The notes under the pieces are model-generated. The model saw nothing but the letters and a program-made list of their open reading frames with translations. It had not been told where the DNA came from and ran no database searches. Shown here piece after piece: positions 28,161-38,926 of a stretch of DNA of 64,000 nucleotides. Within the stretch, counting starts at the first letter, position 1. Each line of letters opens with the position of its first letter. Source of the DNA: Microbulbifer pacificus. GTDB taxonomy: Bacteria > Pseudomonadota > Gammaproteobacteria > Pseudomonadales > Cellvibrionaceae. The translations under genes were made by a program, and so were the position numbers. The DNA lies in assembly GCF_033723955.1 (NCBI RefSeq), contig NZ_CP137555.1:869001-933000 (forward strand). Reading direction: 5' to 3'.

Positions 28161-31100
28161 TCAGCGCATGCGCTCGAGCATGTCTTTGGCACGCTGCTGA
28201 TGTTCGCCGGCGGCCTCTTCCACCACCTCACCCAGAATCTCGCGAGCACCATCTTTGTCGCCCATATCCAGGTAGGCCTGGGCCAGCTCCAGCTTGGTGC
28301 TGACTTCATCACTGCCTTCCAGCAAGTTCAGCTCCGAATCGAGATCGCTCTCCAGATTAAAGCCCAGATCGCTCAGCGCCTCCTCATCGGCGGCGGCCGC
28401 CGCCACCGGCTGCATCTGGCTCGCAGATTCCTGGGCAACCGCAACGTCCCGGTCCCCCTCCAACTCCATTTCATCCAGGTCACCGAAGTCACCCAGTTCC
28501 CCGAGGTCGATGCCATCGAGGTCGATGGAGTCCAGATCCAGACCGTCCAGATTGCCTTCGTCACCGGAGAGCTCAATGGTTTCGCTCGCCGACTCTGCCA
28601 CGCTGCCAGTGAAATCTTCTTCGTCCAGCGCCAGCTCGTCCTCGTCATCCATCGGCGTCAGGTCCAGCTCGAAGTCGAGACCACCGTCTTCCAGTGCAGG
28701 CTCTGATTTGGCGGCAGCCACGGGCTGTTTCGCCTCACCGTCAAAGTCGGATTCCAGGTCCAGGCCGTCGAGGCCGTCAAGACCTTCCAGTCCACCCAGC
28801 TCGTCCAGACTGTCGAGGTCCAGCTCGCCGTCGGCGATCAGATCGTCGAATTCCAGATCACTGCCCACCGCAGCCTGCGCTTTCGGCTCGGGCTCGGCAC
28901 CGGCGTCCAGATCAAACTCGAACGCGGGCTCGTCTTTACCGGTAATTTCAAGCGCGGGCTCACCCAGCTCAAGATCACCGCCGAAATCACTTTCCAGATC
29001 GTCACCCAGATCCAGGTCCAGGGAGAACGTATCGTCGCTGGTTTCTGCAGTTTGCGGCGCAGCTGCAAAACCGTCGTCGTCGAGATCCAGCGACAGCTCA
29101 TCCAGCAGCCCGAAGTCTTCGTCGTCTTGCGCAGCACCTGCTACAGCTACCGAGCCAGCATCTTTGCCCACGGAAAATTCGTCGAGGTCGTCGAAGCTCG
29201 CCTCGAGATCGAAGCTCGCACCATCAAATTCCGCACTCATGTCATCGAGTTGCGCCGCCTCGAGGGACTCACTGGAGAAATTCATCTCCGGGGCATCAAA
29301 CGGACCGATACCGGGAATGGTGTCGCGCAGGCGCGCGGCGCGGTCCGCCGCCGGGCCATCGCTGTAACCCAGCAACTGGCGGTAGTGATCGTCAAACTGC
29401 TCGGCATTCTTTTGCTGGGCGTAGACTTCCAGCAGCATCAGGCGCGCTTCGACGTTAGCGGGAGCCGATTTGAGCCCTGTCAGCAGTTTGGCTTCGGCCT
29501 CCTGGTATTGCCCCAGGGACAGGTGGATCTCCGCCTCGGCAACGGGGTCGTCGGTTTCCACTTCGCCCAACTGATCCAGATCAAAACTTTCGCCGCCTTC
29601 CAACTCTTCCACGGCGGCAAGGTTGTCATCATCTTCGGCAAATTCCTGAGTTTCCGCCTGCGCGCGCTCCGCGGCCATCTCTGCCTCAACCTGGCGGATA
29701 GCCTCCTCTTCCTCGCGGCGACGACGCCAGGTGAAGAAGCCGAACAGCGCCACCAGCAGCGCACCGATACCGGCACCAATGGGAACGATGTTTTCCATCA
29801 AGCGTTCGACCAGCGTCGGCTCTGCGCGGGTCTGCACCACTACGCGATTGCGCGCACTGTCGTCTTCCGCAGTCTCTTCGGCAACAGCGTTTTGATTTTC
29901 GGTCGCCGGCACAGCGTCAACGCTTTCGGTTTCTGCGCCAGTTTCAGCGGATATTTCCTCGGCACCGGCTTCAGTGTCGCTGCTCTCGAGCGACTGCCCG
30001 GCGGCAGTCTGCACCGCCTGCAACTCTTCATTGGAAACCTCGACCATGCGCTCCATGGTGTCGATCTGCTCGTTGAGCTCGCCAATGCGATCCTGCAGTT
30101 CGGAGTTTTCCAGACGGGACTTGTCGAGTTCCTCTTCGCTCACCGCCAGCTCGCCCTCGAGGGCCTCGCTTTCACCGGTGCCGCTGCCGGAGCCGGACAG
30201 TACGGATTCGTTGTCGCCAGGTGCCGCCAGGGACACGCGGCCTTCCAGCGCATCGCTCTCGACGGACTCTTCCGCCACCGCGCGGCCGTCCAGCGGTGCG
30301 CCGGTAACATCGGCATCACCAACCCGCTCACGCCAGGCATCGTTCTGGGTCGCCACCTGGGTGACCGCTTCAGAGCGAGTCAGGCTGCGCACCTCATCGT
30401 TGGTGGGCAGGCGCAGTACCGCACCTTTCTTGAGCAGGTTGATATTGTTGTTAATGAACGCCTCAGGGTTGAGGCGTTGGATCGCCAGCATGGTCTGCTG
30501 GACGGAAACCTCACGGGTTTCGCGGCTGTCGCGAGCGATTTCCCACAGGGTTTTGTTGGCTTCCACCGGACCGTAAACGCGGCTGCCGGAACTGGCGGAG
30601 GTCTCTGCCTGCGGTTCGGCGTATTGCTCGGTGGGCGCTTCGTACACCGGTTGTGCAGGTTCGGTAACCGGGGTCTCCTGCGGTGCCTGGTATTCGGGTT
30701 CGGGCTGCTCCACCGGCACCTGCACCGGCTGCGGTTGGCGCTGGACGGCAGGCTGCACCGGTTTCTGTACCGGCGGATCGCGGCGCACTTGCTGGCGCTC
30801 GCGCTCGGCCGCCTGTACTGGCTGGGAAGCGGTATTGGTGGAGAAGGCCGGCAGGTCCATCAGCAGGGTGTATTCCCGCAGCAGACGGCCGCTGGGCCAG
30901 CGGGTTTCTACCAGAAAATTCAGGAAGGGTTCGCGGATCGGCGCACGGCTGGAGATACGCACCACCGGCTCGCCATTGGAATAATCGACGCTGAACTGCA
31001 GTTCATCGAGCAGGTAGGCACGGTCCACGCCGGCGCGCTCGAAATCGTCGGAACTGGCCAGGCGTACCTTGATTTCATTTTCACCAAGGCCGCGGGTCTG

Positions 31101-31238
31101 CAGCAGTTTGATTTCCGCATTGAGAGGTTGGTTGAGGGTGGAGTTCAGTTTGATCTCACCCAGACCGAGCGCCAGAGCCCCATTGCCTCCCAGTGCGCTG
31201 ACCAGACCAACTGCAAGTGCCAGCTTTTGCACACGCAT
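28161..31238 (-). CDS. fimV: FimV-like polar hub protein
   Basis: A 1025-residue FimV/HubP-type protein. In order: a signal peptide (1 to about 24); the periplasmic FimV N-terminal domain (LGLGEIKLNSTLNQPLNAEI and on); a Pro/Gln-rich linker; a LysM-like peptidoglycan-binding segment (about 225-285, NKTLWEIARDSRET ... LKKGAVLRLP); a coiled coil near 370-405; a membrane helix (about 488-506, [20 protein letters not shown]); a long very acidic cytoplasmic region with TPR-like helices; and the conserved C-terminal FimV motif (ELAQAYLDMGDKDGAREIL). It organises the cell pole and type IV pilus function in relatives. No pilus genes lie nearby. Confidence 0.93.
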   Translation of the reverse strand: MRVQKLALAVGLVSALGGNGALALGLGEIKLNSTLNQPLNAEIKLLQTRGLGENEIKVRLASSDDFERAGVDRAYLLDELQFSVDYSNGEPVVRISSRAPIREPFLNFLVETRWPSGRLLREYTLLMDLPAFSTNTASQPVQAAERERQQVRRDPPVQKPVQPAVQRQPQPVQVPVEQPEPEYQAPQETPVTEPAQPVYEAPTEQYAEPQAETSASSGSRVYGPVEANKTLWEIARDSRETREVSVQQTMLAIQRLNPEAFINNNINLLKKGAVLRLPTNDEVRSLTRSEAVTQVATQNDAWRERVGDADVTGAPLDGRAVAEESVESDALEGRVSLAAPGDNESVLSGSGSGTGESEALEGELAVSEEELDKSRLENSELQDRIGELNEQIDTMERMVEVSNEELQAVQTAAGQSLESSDTEAGAEEISAETGAETESVDAVPATENQNAVAEETAEDDSARNRVVVQTRAEPTLVERLMENIVPIGAGIGALLVALFGFFTWRRRREEEEAIRQVEAEMAAERAQAETQEFAEDDDNLAAVEELEGGESFDLDQLGEVETDDPVAEAEIHLSLGQYQEAEAKLLTGLKSAPANVEARLMLLEVYAQQKNAEQFDDHYRQLLGYSDGPAADRAARLRDTIPGIGPFDAPEMNFSSESLEAAQLDDMSAEFDGASFDLEASFDDLDEFSVGKDAGSVAVAGAAQDDEDFGLLDELSLDLDDDGFAAAPQTAETSDDTFSLDLDLGDDLESDFGGDLELGEPALEITGKDEPAFEFDLDAGAEPEPKAQAAVGSDLEFDDLIADGELDLDSLDELGGLEGLDGLDGLDLESDFDGEAKQPVAAAKSEPALEDGGLDFELDLTPMDDEDELALDEEDFTGSVAESASETIELSGDEGNLDGLDLDSIDLDGIDLGELGDFGDLDEMELEGDRDVAVAQESASQMQPVAAAAADEEALSDLGFNLESDLDSELNLLEGSDEVSTKLELAQAYLDMGDKDGAREILGEVVEEAAGEHQQRAKDMLERMR

Positions 31239-31316
31239 AACCGATTCCCTTTATTTTTAGAATCACTCCGGAATCTGTTTGTTAATCAACCAAAGAGCCT
31301 GAAACAGAAACCGGAT

Positions 31317-31340
31317 TGCGCGGCAATCCGCGCATTTTTT
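31317..31340 (+). terminator. Terminator-like hairpin pointing away from fimV
   Basis: TGCGCGG (31317-31323), loop CAAT, CCGCGCA (31328-31334), then TTTTTT on the plus strand. It lies in the 299-base gap between usg and fimV, where no plus-strand gene ends. It could stop antisense transcription, or the alternative stem GGATTGC/GCAATCC may act in the fimV leader. Nothing else recognisable is in this gap. Confidence 0.35.
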
Positions 31341-31537
31341 AATCAAAAGAACCAGTGCTCAGACACCAGGCTCTATTCTCTGGCGAAACTCTCCAGCGAA
31401 AGAGTCGCCCCCCGAAAAAGACTTTGCCCGTCGGGTTTCTACTCACATATTTTCGGCACTGCCCCCATGCAACACCGGGTCCCGAGTGCGGGTAATGTTA
31501 AGAAGAAACCTTCAGAAAGGCCGCTAAGTATTAAATA

Positions 31538-32563
31538 TCAATGGGTTTTTAGCAACAAGTGGACAATCTGTACACAGTTAATTGCGACGTCTTTCCTCAA
31601 ATTGTCAGATGCTGCACAAAAATTAACCCACGCCGGACCGAGTAGCCCGGAGCGCAGTCGTCCGATCAGGGTATTTTCACTACCCACCGCGTCCTGTGCC
31701 GACGGGCGCTCGCGCATTTCCAAGCGCGCGCCGTTGGTCAGCAGGCCGCGCACGGTTTCAAGCGCTGCCGGGCCCTCGAGCTGCACACTGAGATTCGCCA
31801 GCTGGCCGTGAAACACCGACGCCGTGTTAATCGTGGCATCCAGCGCAACGGACTCGCCCAGCAGGCGACGCAGTTCGAGCACCAGCGCCAGTTCGCTGAC
31901 ACTGTGGCCGCTTTCCAGCAGTGCTTCGGCAGAGCTCAGGTGATTGAACGCGAGGCGCTGCCCGGTGGCTTCATCCACCTCCGGTTCCTGGCCGTTGAAC
32001 AGGCGCGCGGTCTGCGCCGCGGCGGCATCCACACTGGCCTTGCCGAGAGCGGACACCGGTTGAATCAGCACCACCTCCACGGATTTCAGTTGCGATTTCA
32101 ACGGAAACAGCGCCTCCGCCACCATCGCCGCACCAGCACCCGGCACCGCCACCACTTTGCGCTCGACAGACTGCAGTTCCGCGGCATTCAGCAGCGGATG
32201 AATCAGGGCGACGGATTCATCACCGCGGCTGATCCCCGCGGCATCCACCACCCAGGCTCCCGCATCTTCCGCCTTGGTCATTGCCGCAACGGCGGCTTCA
32301 CCGCCGCTCAGCAACAGCACCACCTGATCGGCGGTAAACGCAAACTCACTCAGGGGCACCACCGGAATGCTGCGATTGGCGAACACCTGCGGATCGGCCT
32401 CCGCCTCGTCCGCCACCACCAGCTTCAGCTGCGCGGGCGTTACCGTATTACGCTCCTCGAGAATTTCCAGCAGCGCATCAAAGGGCGCACTGCCGACGCC
32501 AAAGACCACCAGTTCCCGGTTGGATTCTGTCATTTCTGTACTCACGTTCTGACTCGACTGCAT
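31538..32563 (-). CDS. usg: USG-1 protein, inactive aspartate-semialdehyde dehydrogenase paralogue
   Basis: A 341-residue member of the semialdehyde dehydrogenase fold. It keeps the C-terminal family motif DNLRKDVAINCVQI, but where the active enzyme has GNCTV with the catalytic Cys it reads AVPGAGAAMVAEAL, so it cannot act as a dehydrogenase by the usual mechanism. The usual start is 32563; a start at residue 11 (MTESNRE) is possible. It lies just downstream of asd, the normal position of usg-1 in gammaproteobacteria. Its role is unknown. Confidence 0.9.
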   Translation of the reverse strand: MQSSQNVSTEMTESNRELVVFGVGSAPFDALLEILEERNTVTPAQLKLVVADEAEADPQVFANRSIPVVPLSEFAFTADQVVLLLSGGEAAVAAMTKAEDAGAWVVDAAGISRGDESVALIHPLLNAAELQSVERKVVAVPGAGAAMVAEALFPLKSQLKSVEVVLIQPVSALGKASVDAAAAQTARLFNGQEPEVDEATGQRLAFNHLSSAEALLESGHSVSELALVLELRRLLGESVALDATINTASVFHGQLANLSVQLEGPAALETVRGLLTNGARLEMRERPSAQDAVGSENTLIGRLRSGLLGPAWVNFCAASDNLRKDVAINCVQIVHLLLKTH

Positions 32564-32679
32564 TTAGGCCGGTTCGGCGATAAATTCGGCAGTCTGAAAA
32601 TGCGGGGGATTATACCCGCGGAGCGGGTGGGGGGAAGCCGCCCCGCGAATGGGGGCGGCGAATTGCGCGAAATGAATGC

Positions 32680-33795
32680 TTACAGCTTGCCGAGCAGGAT
32701 CAGCAGCATGCGACGCAGCGGTTCGGCGGCGCCCCACAACAGCTGGTCGCCGACGGTGAACGCGTTCAGGTATTCACCGCCCATACTCAACTTGCGCAGA
32801 CGACCGACCGGGATTTCCAACTTGCCGGTCACCGCAGTGGGCGTCAGTTCCTGCACGGTAATGGCGCGGTCGTTCGGCACCACTTTTACCCAGTCATTGG
32901 CGGAAGCGATCAGCTGTTCGATTTCTGCCAGTGGCACGTCTTTTTTCAGCTTCACGGTAAACGCCTGGCTGTGGCAGCGCATGGCGCCGATACGCACGCA
33001 GGTGCCATCTACCGGAACAGCGGCACTGGTACCGAGAATCTTGTTGGCCTCTACCTGCGCTTTCCACTCTTCACGACTCTGGCCATTTTCCAGCTGGGTA
33101 TCGATCCACGGCAGCAGGCTGCCGGCGAGGGGCGCGCCGAACTCGGCAGTGGGGAAATCGCTGCCGCGCATGGTTTCCACAACCTTGCGGTCGATATCAA
33201 GAATCGCGCTGGCGGGGTCCGCCAGTTCCGCGGCGACGCCGTCGCGAATCGCGCCCATCTGGGAAATCAGTTCGCGCATATTCTTGGCGCCGGCGCCGCT
33301 GGCGGCCTGGTAAGTCATGGAGGTAACCCACTCCACCAGGCCCGCCTTGAACAGGCCACCCAGGCCCATCAGCATCAGGCTGACGGTACAGTTGCCGCCG
33401 ATGTAATTTTTAACCCCGGATTCAATACCGCGGTCGATCACGTCGCGGTTTACCGGGTCCAGTACGATGATCGCATCGTCATCCATGCGCAGGCTGGAGG
33501 CCGCGTCGATCCAGTAGCCATTCCAGCCTTTTTCACGCAGTTTGCCGAACACTTCCTTGGTGTAGTCGCCTCCCTGGCAGCTGACGATCGCATCCAGCTC
33601 CGCCAGCGCTTCCAGATCGTAGGCGTCCTTTAATGGGGCGATTTCCTTGCCAATTTCCGGCGCTTTGCCACCGGCATTGGAGGTGGAAAAAAATACCGGC
33701 TCGGCGATATGCGCGAAGTCGTTTTCTTCCAGCATGCGACCCATAAGAACGGAGCCGACCATACCGCGCCAGCCTACGAATCCTACCTTGTTCAT
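32680..33795 (-). CDS. asd: Aspartate-semialdehyde dehydrogenase
   Basis: A 371-residue NADP enzyme that reduces aspartyl phosphate, on the way to lysine, threonine and methionine. The catalytic Cys is C136 ([11 protein letters not shown]). The N-terminus [18 protein letters not shown] is the NADP loop, and [16 protein letters not shown] carries the substrate and base residues. This is the gammaproteobacterial long form. It is followed by usg after 116 bases and preceded by leuB. Confidence 0.96.
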   Translation of the reverse strand: MNKVGFVGWRGMVGSVLMGRMLEENDFAHIAEPVFFSTSNAGGKAPEIGKEIAPLKDAYDLEALAELDAIVSCQGGDYTKEVFGKLREKGWNGYWIDAASSLRMDDDAIIVLDPVNRDVIDRGIESGVKNYIGGNCTVSLMLMGLGGLFKAGLVEWVTSMTYQAASGAGAKNMRELISQMGAIRDGVAAELADPASAILDIDRKVVETMRGSDFPTAEFGAPLAGSLLPWIDTQLENGQSREEWKAQVEANKILGTSAAVPVDGTCVRIGAMRCHSQAFTVKLKKDVPLAEIEQLIASANDWVKVVPNDRAITVQELTPTAVTGKLEIPVGRLRKLSMGGEYLNAFTVGDQLLWGAAEPLRRMLLILLGKL

Positions 33796-33827
33796 TTCAT
33801 TACCTTGTCAAATCGATGAGAGTTCAG

Positions 33828-33847
33828 GTCCCGGCTCCAGCCGGGAC
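33828..33847 (-). other. Perfect stem-loop between leuB and asd
   Basis: GTCCCGGC (33828-33835) and GCCGGGAC (33840-33847) form an 8-bp stem with a four-base loop. There is no T-run on the minus strand. It may act as an mRNA processing or attenuation point between leuCDB and asd. Confidence 0.35.
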
Positions 33848-33874
33848 AGCGCGAGATATTTAAAGGATACCGTC

Positions 33875-34948
<1,074 letters not shown>

Positions 34949-34976
34949 TGTTTTTCCTAAATCACTTCTCTCGCGG

Positions 34977-35624
34977 TTACTTCACCGCGTCAAACAACCA
35001 GGGCGCCTGCTCGCGACGCTTTGCTTCATAGGCGCGGATATCGTCCGCATCTTCCAGCGTCAGACCGATATCATCGAGGCCATTCAGCAGGCAGTGCTTG
35101 CGGAACGCATCTACCTCGAAATCGATGGTTTCGCCGTTCGGTTTGACGATCTGCTGCTTTTCAAGATCGATGGTCAGCGCATGCCCTTCCTGCGCATACA
35201 TTTCCTGGAACAACTCCTCGACAATTTCTTCCGCCACCACGATCGGCAACAGGCCATTTTTAAAGCAGTTGTTAAAGAAAATATCCGCAAAACTCGGTGC
35301 AATCACCGCGCGGAAGCCGTAGTCATCCAGCGCCCACGGCGCGTGTTCACGGCTGGATCCACAGCCAAAATTCTTGCGCGCGAGCAGAATAGAGGCACCC
35401 TGGTAACGCGGATGATTCAATGGAAAATCCGGGTTGATCGGGCGGTTGCTGCAATCTTGCCCCGGCTGTCCTTCATCCAGGTAACGCAGCTCATCGAACA
35501 GGTTCGGTCCAAAGCCGGTGCGCTTGATCGACTTCAGGAACTGCTTCGGAATAATCAGATCCGTGTCCACATTGGCGCGATCCATCGGCGCAACGGTGCC
35601 CACGTGCTTGGTAAAAGCCTTCAT
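34977..35624 (-). CDS. leuD: 3-isopropylmalate dehydratase small subunit
   Basis: A 215-residue small subunit of isopropylmalate isomerase. [16 protein letters not shown] is the family N-terminus, and [15 protein letters not shown] is the substrate-contact motif. I use ATG 35624, which shares its A with the leuC TGA stop (TGATG). It works as a heterodimer with LeuC. Confidence 0.96.
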   Translation of the reverse strand: MKAFTKHVGTVAPMDRANVDTDLIIPKQFLKSIKRTGFGPNLFDELRYLDEGQPGQDCSNRPINPDFPLNHPRYQGASILLARKNFGCGSSREHAPWALDDYGFRAVIAPSFADIFFNNCFKNGLLPIVVAEEIVEELFQEMYAQEGHALTIDLEKQQIVKPNGETIDFEVDAFRKHCLLNGLDDIGLTLEDADDIRAYEAKRREQAPWLFDAVK

Positions 35625-37072
35625 CACACGGCCTCCTTCTGAAATTCGCGCACATCAACAAAATGCCCGGCAATTGCCGCAGCCGCCGCCATGCTAGGGC
35701 TTACCAGGTGGGTACGACCACCGTAGCCCTGACGGCCTTCAAAGTTGCGGTTGGAGGTTGAAGCGCAGTGCTCGCCGGCACCCAGCTTGTCAGCATTCAT
35801 CGCCAGGCACATGGAGCAGGAGGGCTCGCGCCACTCGAAGCCCGCTTCGATAAATACCTTGTCGAGCCCCTCTTTTTCGGCCTGTGCCTTCACAGACTGG
35901 GAACCCGGCACTACCAAAACCTGTTTCACGCTGTCGGCTTTCTTGTGGCCCTTGGCCACTTCCGCTGCCGCGCGCAAATCCTCGATACGGGAGTTGGTGC
36001 AGGAACCGATAAATACGCGGTCCAGGTTGATATCGGTAATTTTCTGGCCGGCGGTCAGGCCCATATATTCCAGCGCGCGCTCGATACCGGCTTTTTTGGT
36101 CGCATCGCTTTCATCTGCCGGATTCGGTACCAGCGCATTGACCGATGACACCATTTCCGGGGAAGTGCCCCAGCTCACCTGCGGCTCGATCTCTTCCGCT
36201 TTCAGCTCGACGACGGCGTCAAAGTGCGCGCCGTCATCGGAGTGCAGACGGCTCCAGTTTGCCACTGCCATGTCCCACTGCTCGCCCTTGGGGGCGTAGG
36301 GTTTGCCTTTCACATAGTCCAGCGTGGTCTGGTCGACCGCCACCATGCCGGCGCGTGCACCCGCTTCGATGGCCATGTTGCATACGGTCATGCGGCCTTC
36401 CATGGACAGGGAGCGGATCGCCGAACCACCGAACTCGATGGCATAGCCGGTACCGCCGGCGGTGCCGATCTTGCCGATGATCGCCAGTACCACATCTTTC
36501 GCGGTCACGCCCGGGCCGAGCTCGCCGTCCACGCGCACCAGCATGTTCTTCATCTTTTTCTGGATCAGACACTGGGTGGCCATCACGTGCTCCACCTCGG
36601 AAGTGCCGATACCGTGGGCCAGTGCACCCAGTGCGCCGTGGGTAGAGGTGTGGGAATCGCCACACACCACGGTCATGCCCGGCAGGGTCGCGCCGGTCTC
36701 CGGACCAATCACATGCACGATGCCCTGGCCGGGATCATTGATACCGAACTCGACGATGCCGAAGTCCTTGCAGTTCTCATCCAGGGTCTTGACCTGAATC
36801 CGGGACACTTCGTCCTGGATTCCTTCGATACCACCGGCGCGCTCTGCGGCGTCGGAAGGCACGTTGTGGTCGGGTGTGGCCACCACGGAATCGGTACGCC
36901 ACGGCTTGCGACCCGCCAGACGCAGGCCTTCAAACGCCTGCGGCGAGGTCACCTCGTGAATCAGGTGGCGATCGATGTAAATCAGCGCGGTGCCGTCATC
37001 GCGGCTTTTGACAAGGTGGTCTTCCCACAGCTTGTCGTAGAGAGTCTGTTTTTTATTCTCAGGGTGGCCCAT
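35624..37072 (-). CDS. leuC: 3-isopropylmalate dehydratase large subunit
   Basis: A 482-residue aconitase-family subunit with a [4Fe-4S] cluster held by C358 (FIGSCTNSR), C419 and C422 ([10 protein letters not shown]). [13 protein letters not shown] is the active-site histidine region. The start is ATG 37072 with GAGGAG eight bases upstream; the frame stays open to 37999 but only by running antisense through the LysR gene. It is the first gene of leuCDB and divergent from the LysR regulator. Confidence 0.97.
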   Translation of the reverse strand: MGHPENKKQTLYDKLWEDHLVKSRDDGTALIYIDRHLIHEVTSPQAFEGLRLAGRKPWRTDSVVATPDHNVPSDAAERAGGIEGIQDEVSRIQVKTLDENCKDFGIVEFGINDPGQGIVHVIGPETGATLPGMTVVCGDSHTSTHGALGALAHGIGTSEVEHVMATQCLIQKKMKNMLVRVDGELGPGVTAKDVVLAIIGKIGTAGGTGYAIEFGGSAIRSLSMEGRMTVCNMAIEAGARAGMVAVDQTTLDYVKGKPYAPKGEQWDMAVANWSRLHSDDGAHFDAVVELKAEEIEPQVSWGTSPEMVSSVNALVPNPADESDATKKAGIERALEYMGLTAGQKITDINLDRVFIGSCTNSRIEDLRAAAEVAKGHKKADSVKQVLVVPGSQSVKAQAEKEGLDKVFIEAGFEWREPSCSMCLAMNADKLGAGEHCASTSNRNFEGRQGYGGRTHLVSPSMAAAAAIAGHFVDVREFQKEAV

Positions 37073-37118
37073 AGCCCCATCTCCTCTATGGATAACATGC
37101 CGGAGTCTAGGGGGGGCA

Positions 37119-37132
37119 TTGAATAACATCAA
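37119..37132. promoter_or_regulatory. Possible LysR-type operator between leuC and its divergent regulator
   Basis: TTGA-ATAACA-TCAA is a short dyad in the 120-base divergent gap, surrounded by AT-rich DNA (37130-37160) suitable for promoters. LysR proteins bind such interrupted dyads. The link is positional only. Confidence 0.35.
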
Positions 37133-37192
37133 TTTATATTTATTATATGGCGCATTCGTTTTTGGAATACACCACCAGGCAGGCGGACATCT

Positions 37193-38071
37193 ATGGAAAT
37201 TCAGTGGCTTAGGGCTTTCCTGGCTATCGCCGAACAGGGCTCCGTGTCCGAAGCGGCGGAACATATGCACCTGACCCAGCCGGCGGTGAGCAAACGCCTC
37301 GCTTCCCTGGAACAGCAACTGGGCGCCCCGCTGTTCGACCGCATCGGCCGCCGCCTGCAGCTCACTAACGCCGGCCGCGCCCTGCTGCCCCGCGCCCGCC
37401 ATATCCTGAACGAAGTGAGCGATGCAGAACGGGAGCTCAGGAGCCTCGGCGAAACCATCGGCGGCAGCCTGCGCATCGCCACCAGCCACCACGTCGGGCT
37501 GCACCACCTGCCGCCGGTATTGAAAGACTTCAGTACCCGTTATCCGGACGTCGCCCTGGATATCGACTTCGTCGATTCGGAACAGGCGTACGAGGCGCTG
37601 ATGGCCGGCGAATACGAACTCGCTGTGGTCACCCTTGCACTGAAGGACTACCCCAGCCTCAATGCCCAGATCATCTGGCCGGACCCCTGCGTGGTGGTCG
37701 CGGCGCCGGACCACCCGCTGGCGCAGATGCCGGAGCTGGACCTGGTGGCGCTCGCCCAGTACCCGGCAATTCTGCCGGACATGAACACCTACACCGGGCG
37801 CCTGATCAAGCGCGAGTTCGATGCCCACGGCCTCAAACTCACCGCCAAGCTCGCCACTAATTTCCTGGAAACCATCAAGATGATGGCGGGCGTCGGCCTC
37901 GGCTGGAGCGTGCTGCCAAAAACCCTGGTGGATGAAACCCTCGCGGAACTGCCCATGCCGCAACTGAGCATCGTGCGCAATCTGGGTATCATCTATCACC
38001 GCAACCGCACCCTCAGCAACGCCGCCAATGCGCTACAGCAGCTGCTGTTCAAGGAGGCCCGGGGGCTTTAA
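37193..38071 (+). CDS. LysR-family transcriptional regulator
   Basis: A 292-residue LysR regulator. The N-terminal winged HTH (residues 1-60) has [32 protein letters not shown], the recognition helix being [13 protein letters not shown]; a coiled linker and the periplasmic-binding-like effector domain (about 90-292) follow. It is divergent from leuCDB. LysR genes in this position are conserved in pseudomonads. Control of the leu genes is likely but unproven, and the ligand is unknown. Confidence 0.9.
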   Translation: MEIQWLRAFLAIAEQGSVSEAAEHMHLTQPAVSKRLASLEQQLGAPLFDRIGRRLQLTNAGRALLPRARHILNEVSDAERELRSLGETIGGSLRIATSHHVGLHHLPPVLKDFSTRYPDVALDIDFVDSEQAYEALMAGEYELAVVTLALKDYPSLNAQIIWPDPCVVVAAPDHPLAQMPELDLVALAQYPAILPDMNTYTGRLIKREFDAHGLKLTAKLATNFLETIKMMAGVGLGWSVLPKTLVDETLAELPMPQLSIVRNLGIIYHRNRTLSNAANALQQLLFKEARGL

Positions 38072-38132
38072 ATCTCCCGTAAACGTAAAGAAATCTCAAA
38101 ATCGACAACTGGTCAGGGAAACTTCACGTAAA

Positions 38133-38163
38133 CCCGTTAGAATGCGCGGCAGAATCTAACGGG
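38133..38163 (+). promoter_or_regulatory. Inverted repeat overlapping the ribosome binding site of the barrel protein gene
   Basis: CCCGTTAGA (38133-38141) and TCTAACGGG (38155-38163) are perfect 9-base complements with a 13-base loop. The 3' arm includes the GGG that begins the Shine-Dalgarno GGGAGAG (38161-38167) of the gene at 38174. In RNA it could hide the RBS; in DNA it could be an operator. Confidence 0.5.
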
Positions 38164-38173
38164 AGAGACTCCA

Positions 38174-38851
38174 ATGAAAAAAATAACTCTGGCTATCTGC
38201 GCCGCCCTGGCTTCCGCCGGTGCCAGCGCCGACACCATTCTCGGTTTTGATGCCACTGCCGGCGTGTGGATGCCTGCATACAGCGGCGACCTGAACAACG
38301 TGCTGAACGGCGACAACCTGAAGGAAGATAACAACACCTTCCTGCAGGTTGCACTGGAACACCCGATCCCACTGGTACCGAACATCCTGGTATCACACAC
38401 CCAGATTGAATCCGAGTTTGACGGCATCAACAGCAATCTGGACCTGAGCCACACCGACGCCACCCTGTACTACGAAATTTTGGACAACTGGGTGAACCTG
38501 GACCTGGGCCTGACCGCGCGCAACTTCGACGGCGCTCTGGACGTGATGGGCTTCAGCGGCGAAACCATCACTCTCGACTTTGCCGGCACCCTGCCGATGG
38601 TTTACGGCATGGCCCGCTTTGACCTGCCGTTTACCGGCTGGTCCATCATTGCCCAGGGCAATGGCATTGAATATGACGGTGACAAGATCACCGACCTGAC
38701 CGCAAAAATCCGCTGGGACTTCGTGCCCGCGCTGGATTTCGCCGTGGAAGCCGGTTACCGCGCCATGTCCATCGACGCCCCGGAACTGGACGACCTGGAA
38801 CCGAACCTGGAAATCAAAGGCCCCTACCTGGGTCTGAGCCTGCACCTGTAA
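38174..38851 (+). CDS. Outer membrane beta-barrel protein (TIGR04219 family)
   Basis: A 225-residue exported protein. A signal peptide of about 19 residues ends in GASA-DTI. The mature part has alternating short beta strands (for example LDLGLTARNF, AKIRWDFVPALDFAVEAGYRAM) and ends GPYLGLSLHL, with a C-terminal pattern suited to insertion by the BAM complex. GFDATAGVWMPAYSGD near the mature N-terminus is typical of the TIGR04219 family. It is acidic overall. Function is unknown; its size suggests an 8-10 strand barrel. Confidence 0.8.
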   Translation: MKKITLAICAALASAGASADTILGFDATAGVWMPAYSGDLNNVLNGDNLKEDNNTFLQVALEHPIPLVPNILVSHTQIESEFDGINSNLDLSHTDATLYYEILDNWVNLDLGLTARNFDGALDVMGFSGETITLDFAGTLPMVYGMARFDLPFTGWSIIAQGNGIEYDGDKITDLTAKIRWDFVPALDFAVEAGYRAMSIDAPELDDLEPNLEIKGPYLGLSLHL

Positions 38852-38867
38852 TTTCAGGCGGGCCAAC

Positions 38868-38907
38868 AAAAAAGGCGGGGCGCTGTTGGCGCTCCGCCTT
38901 TTTTTAT
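38868..38907. terminator. Bidirectional terminator between barrel gene and aroC
   Basis: AAAAAAGGCGGGGCGC and GGCGCTCCGCCTTTTTTT form a stem of about 15 pairs with one G-U pair, with A and T runs on the two sides. It serves the convergent barrel gene (plus) and aroC (minus). Confidence 0.85.
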
Positions 38908-38926
38908 GCCGGTGATTCCGCTCGTG

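Noticed and set aside
28294..31811. Long plus-strand frames opposite fimV, including a Ser-rich 357-codon one
   Set aside because: They mirror the acidic Asp/Glu codons of FimV; there is no RBS or family similarity.
37073..37999. N-terminal extension of leuC to 37999
   Set aside because: It would run antisense through the whole LysR gene. The ATG at 37072 has a good RBS and the normal LeuC N-terminus.
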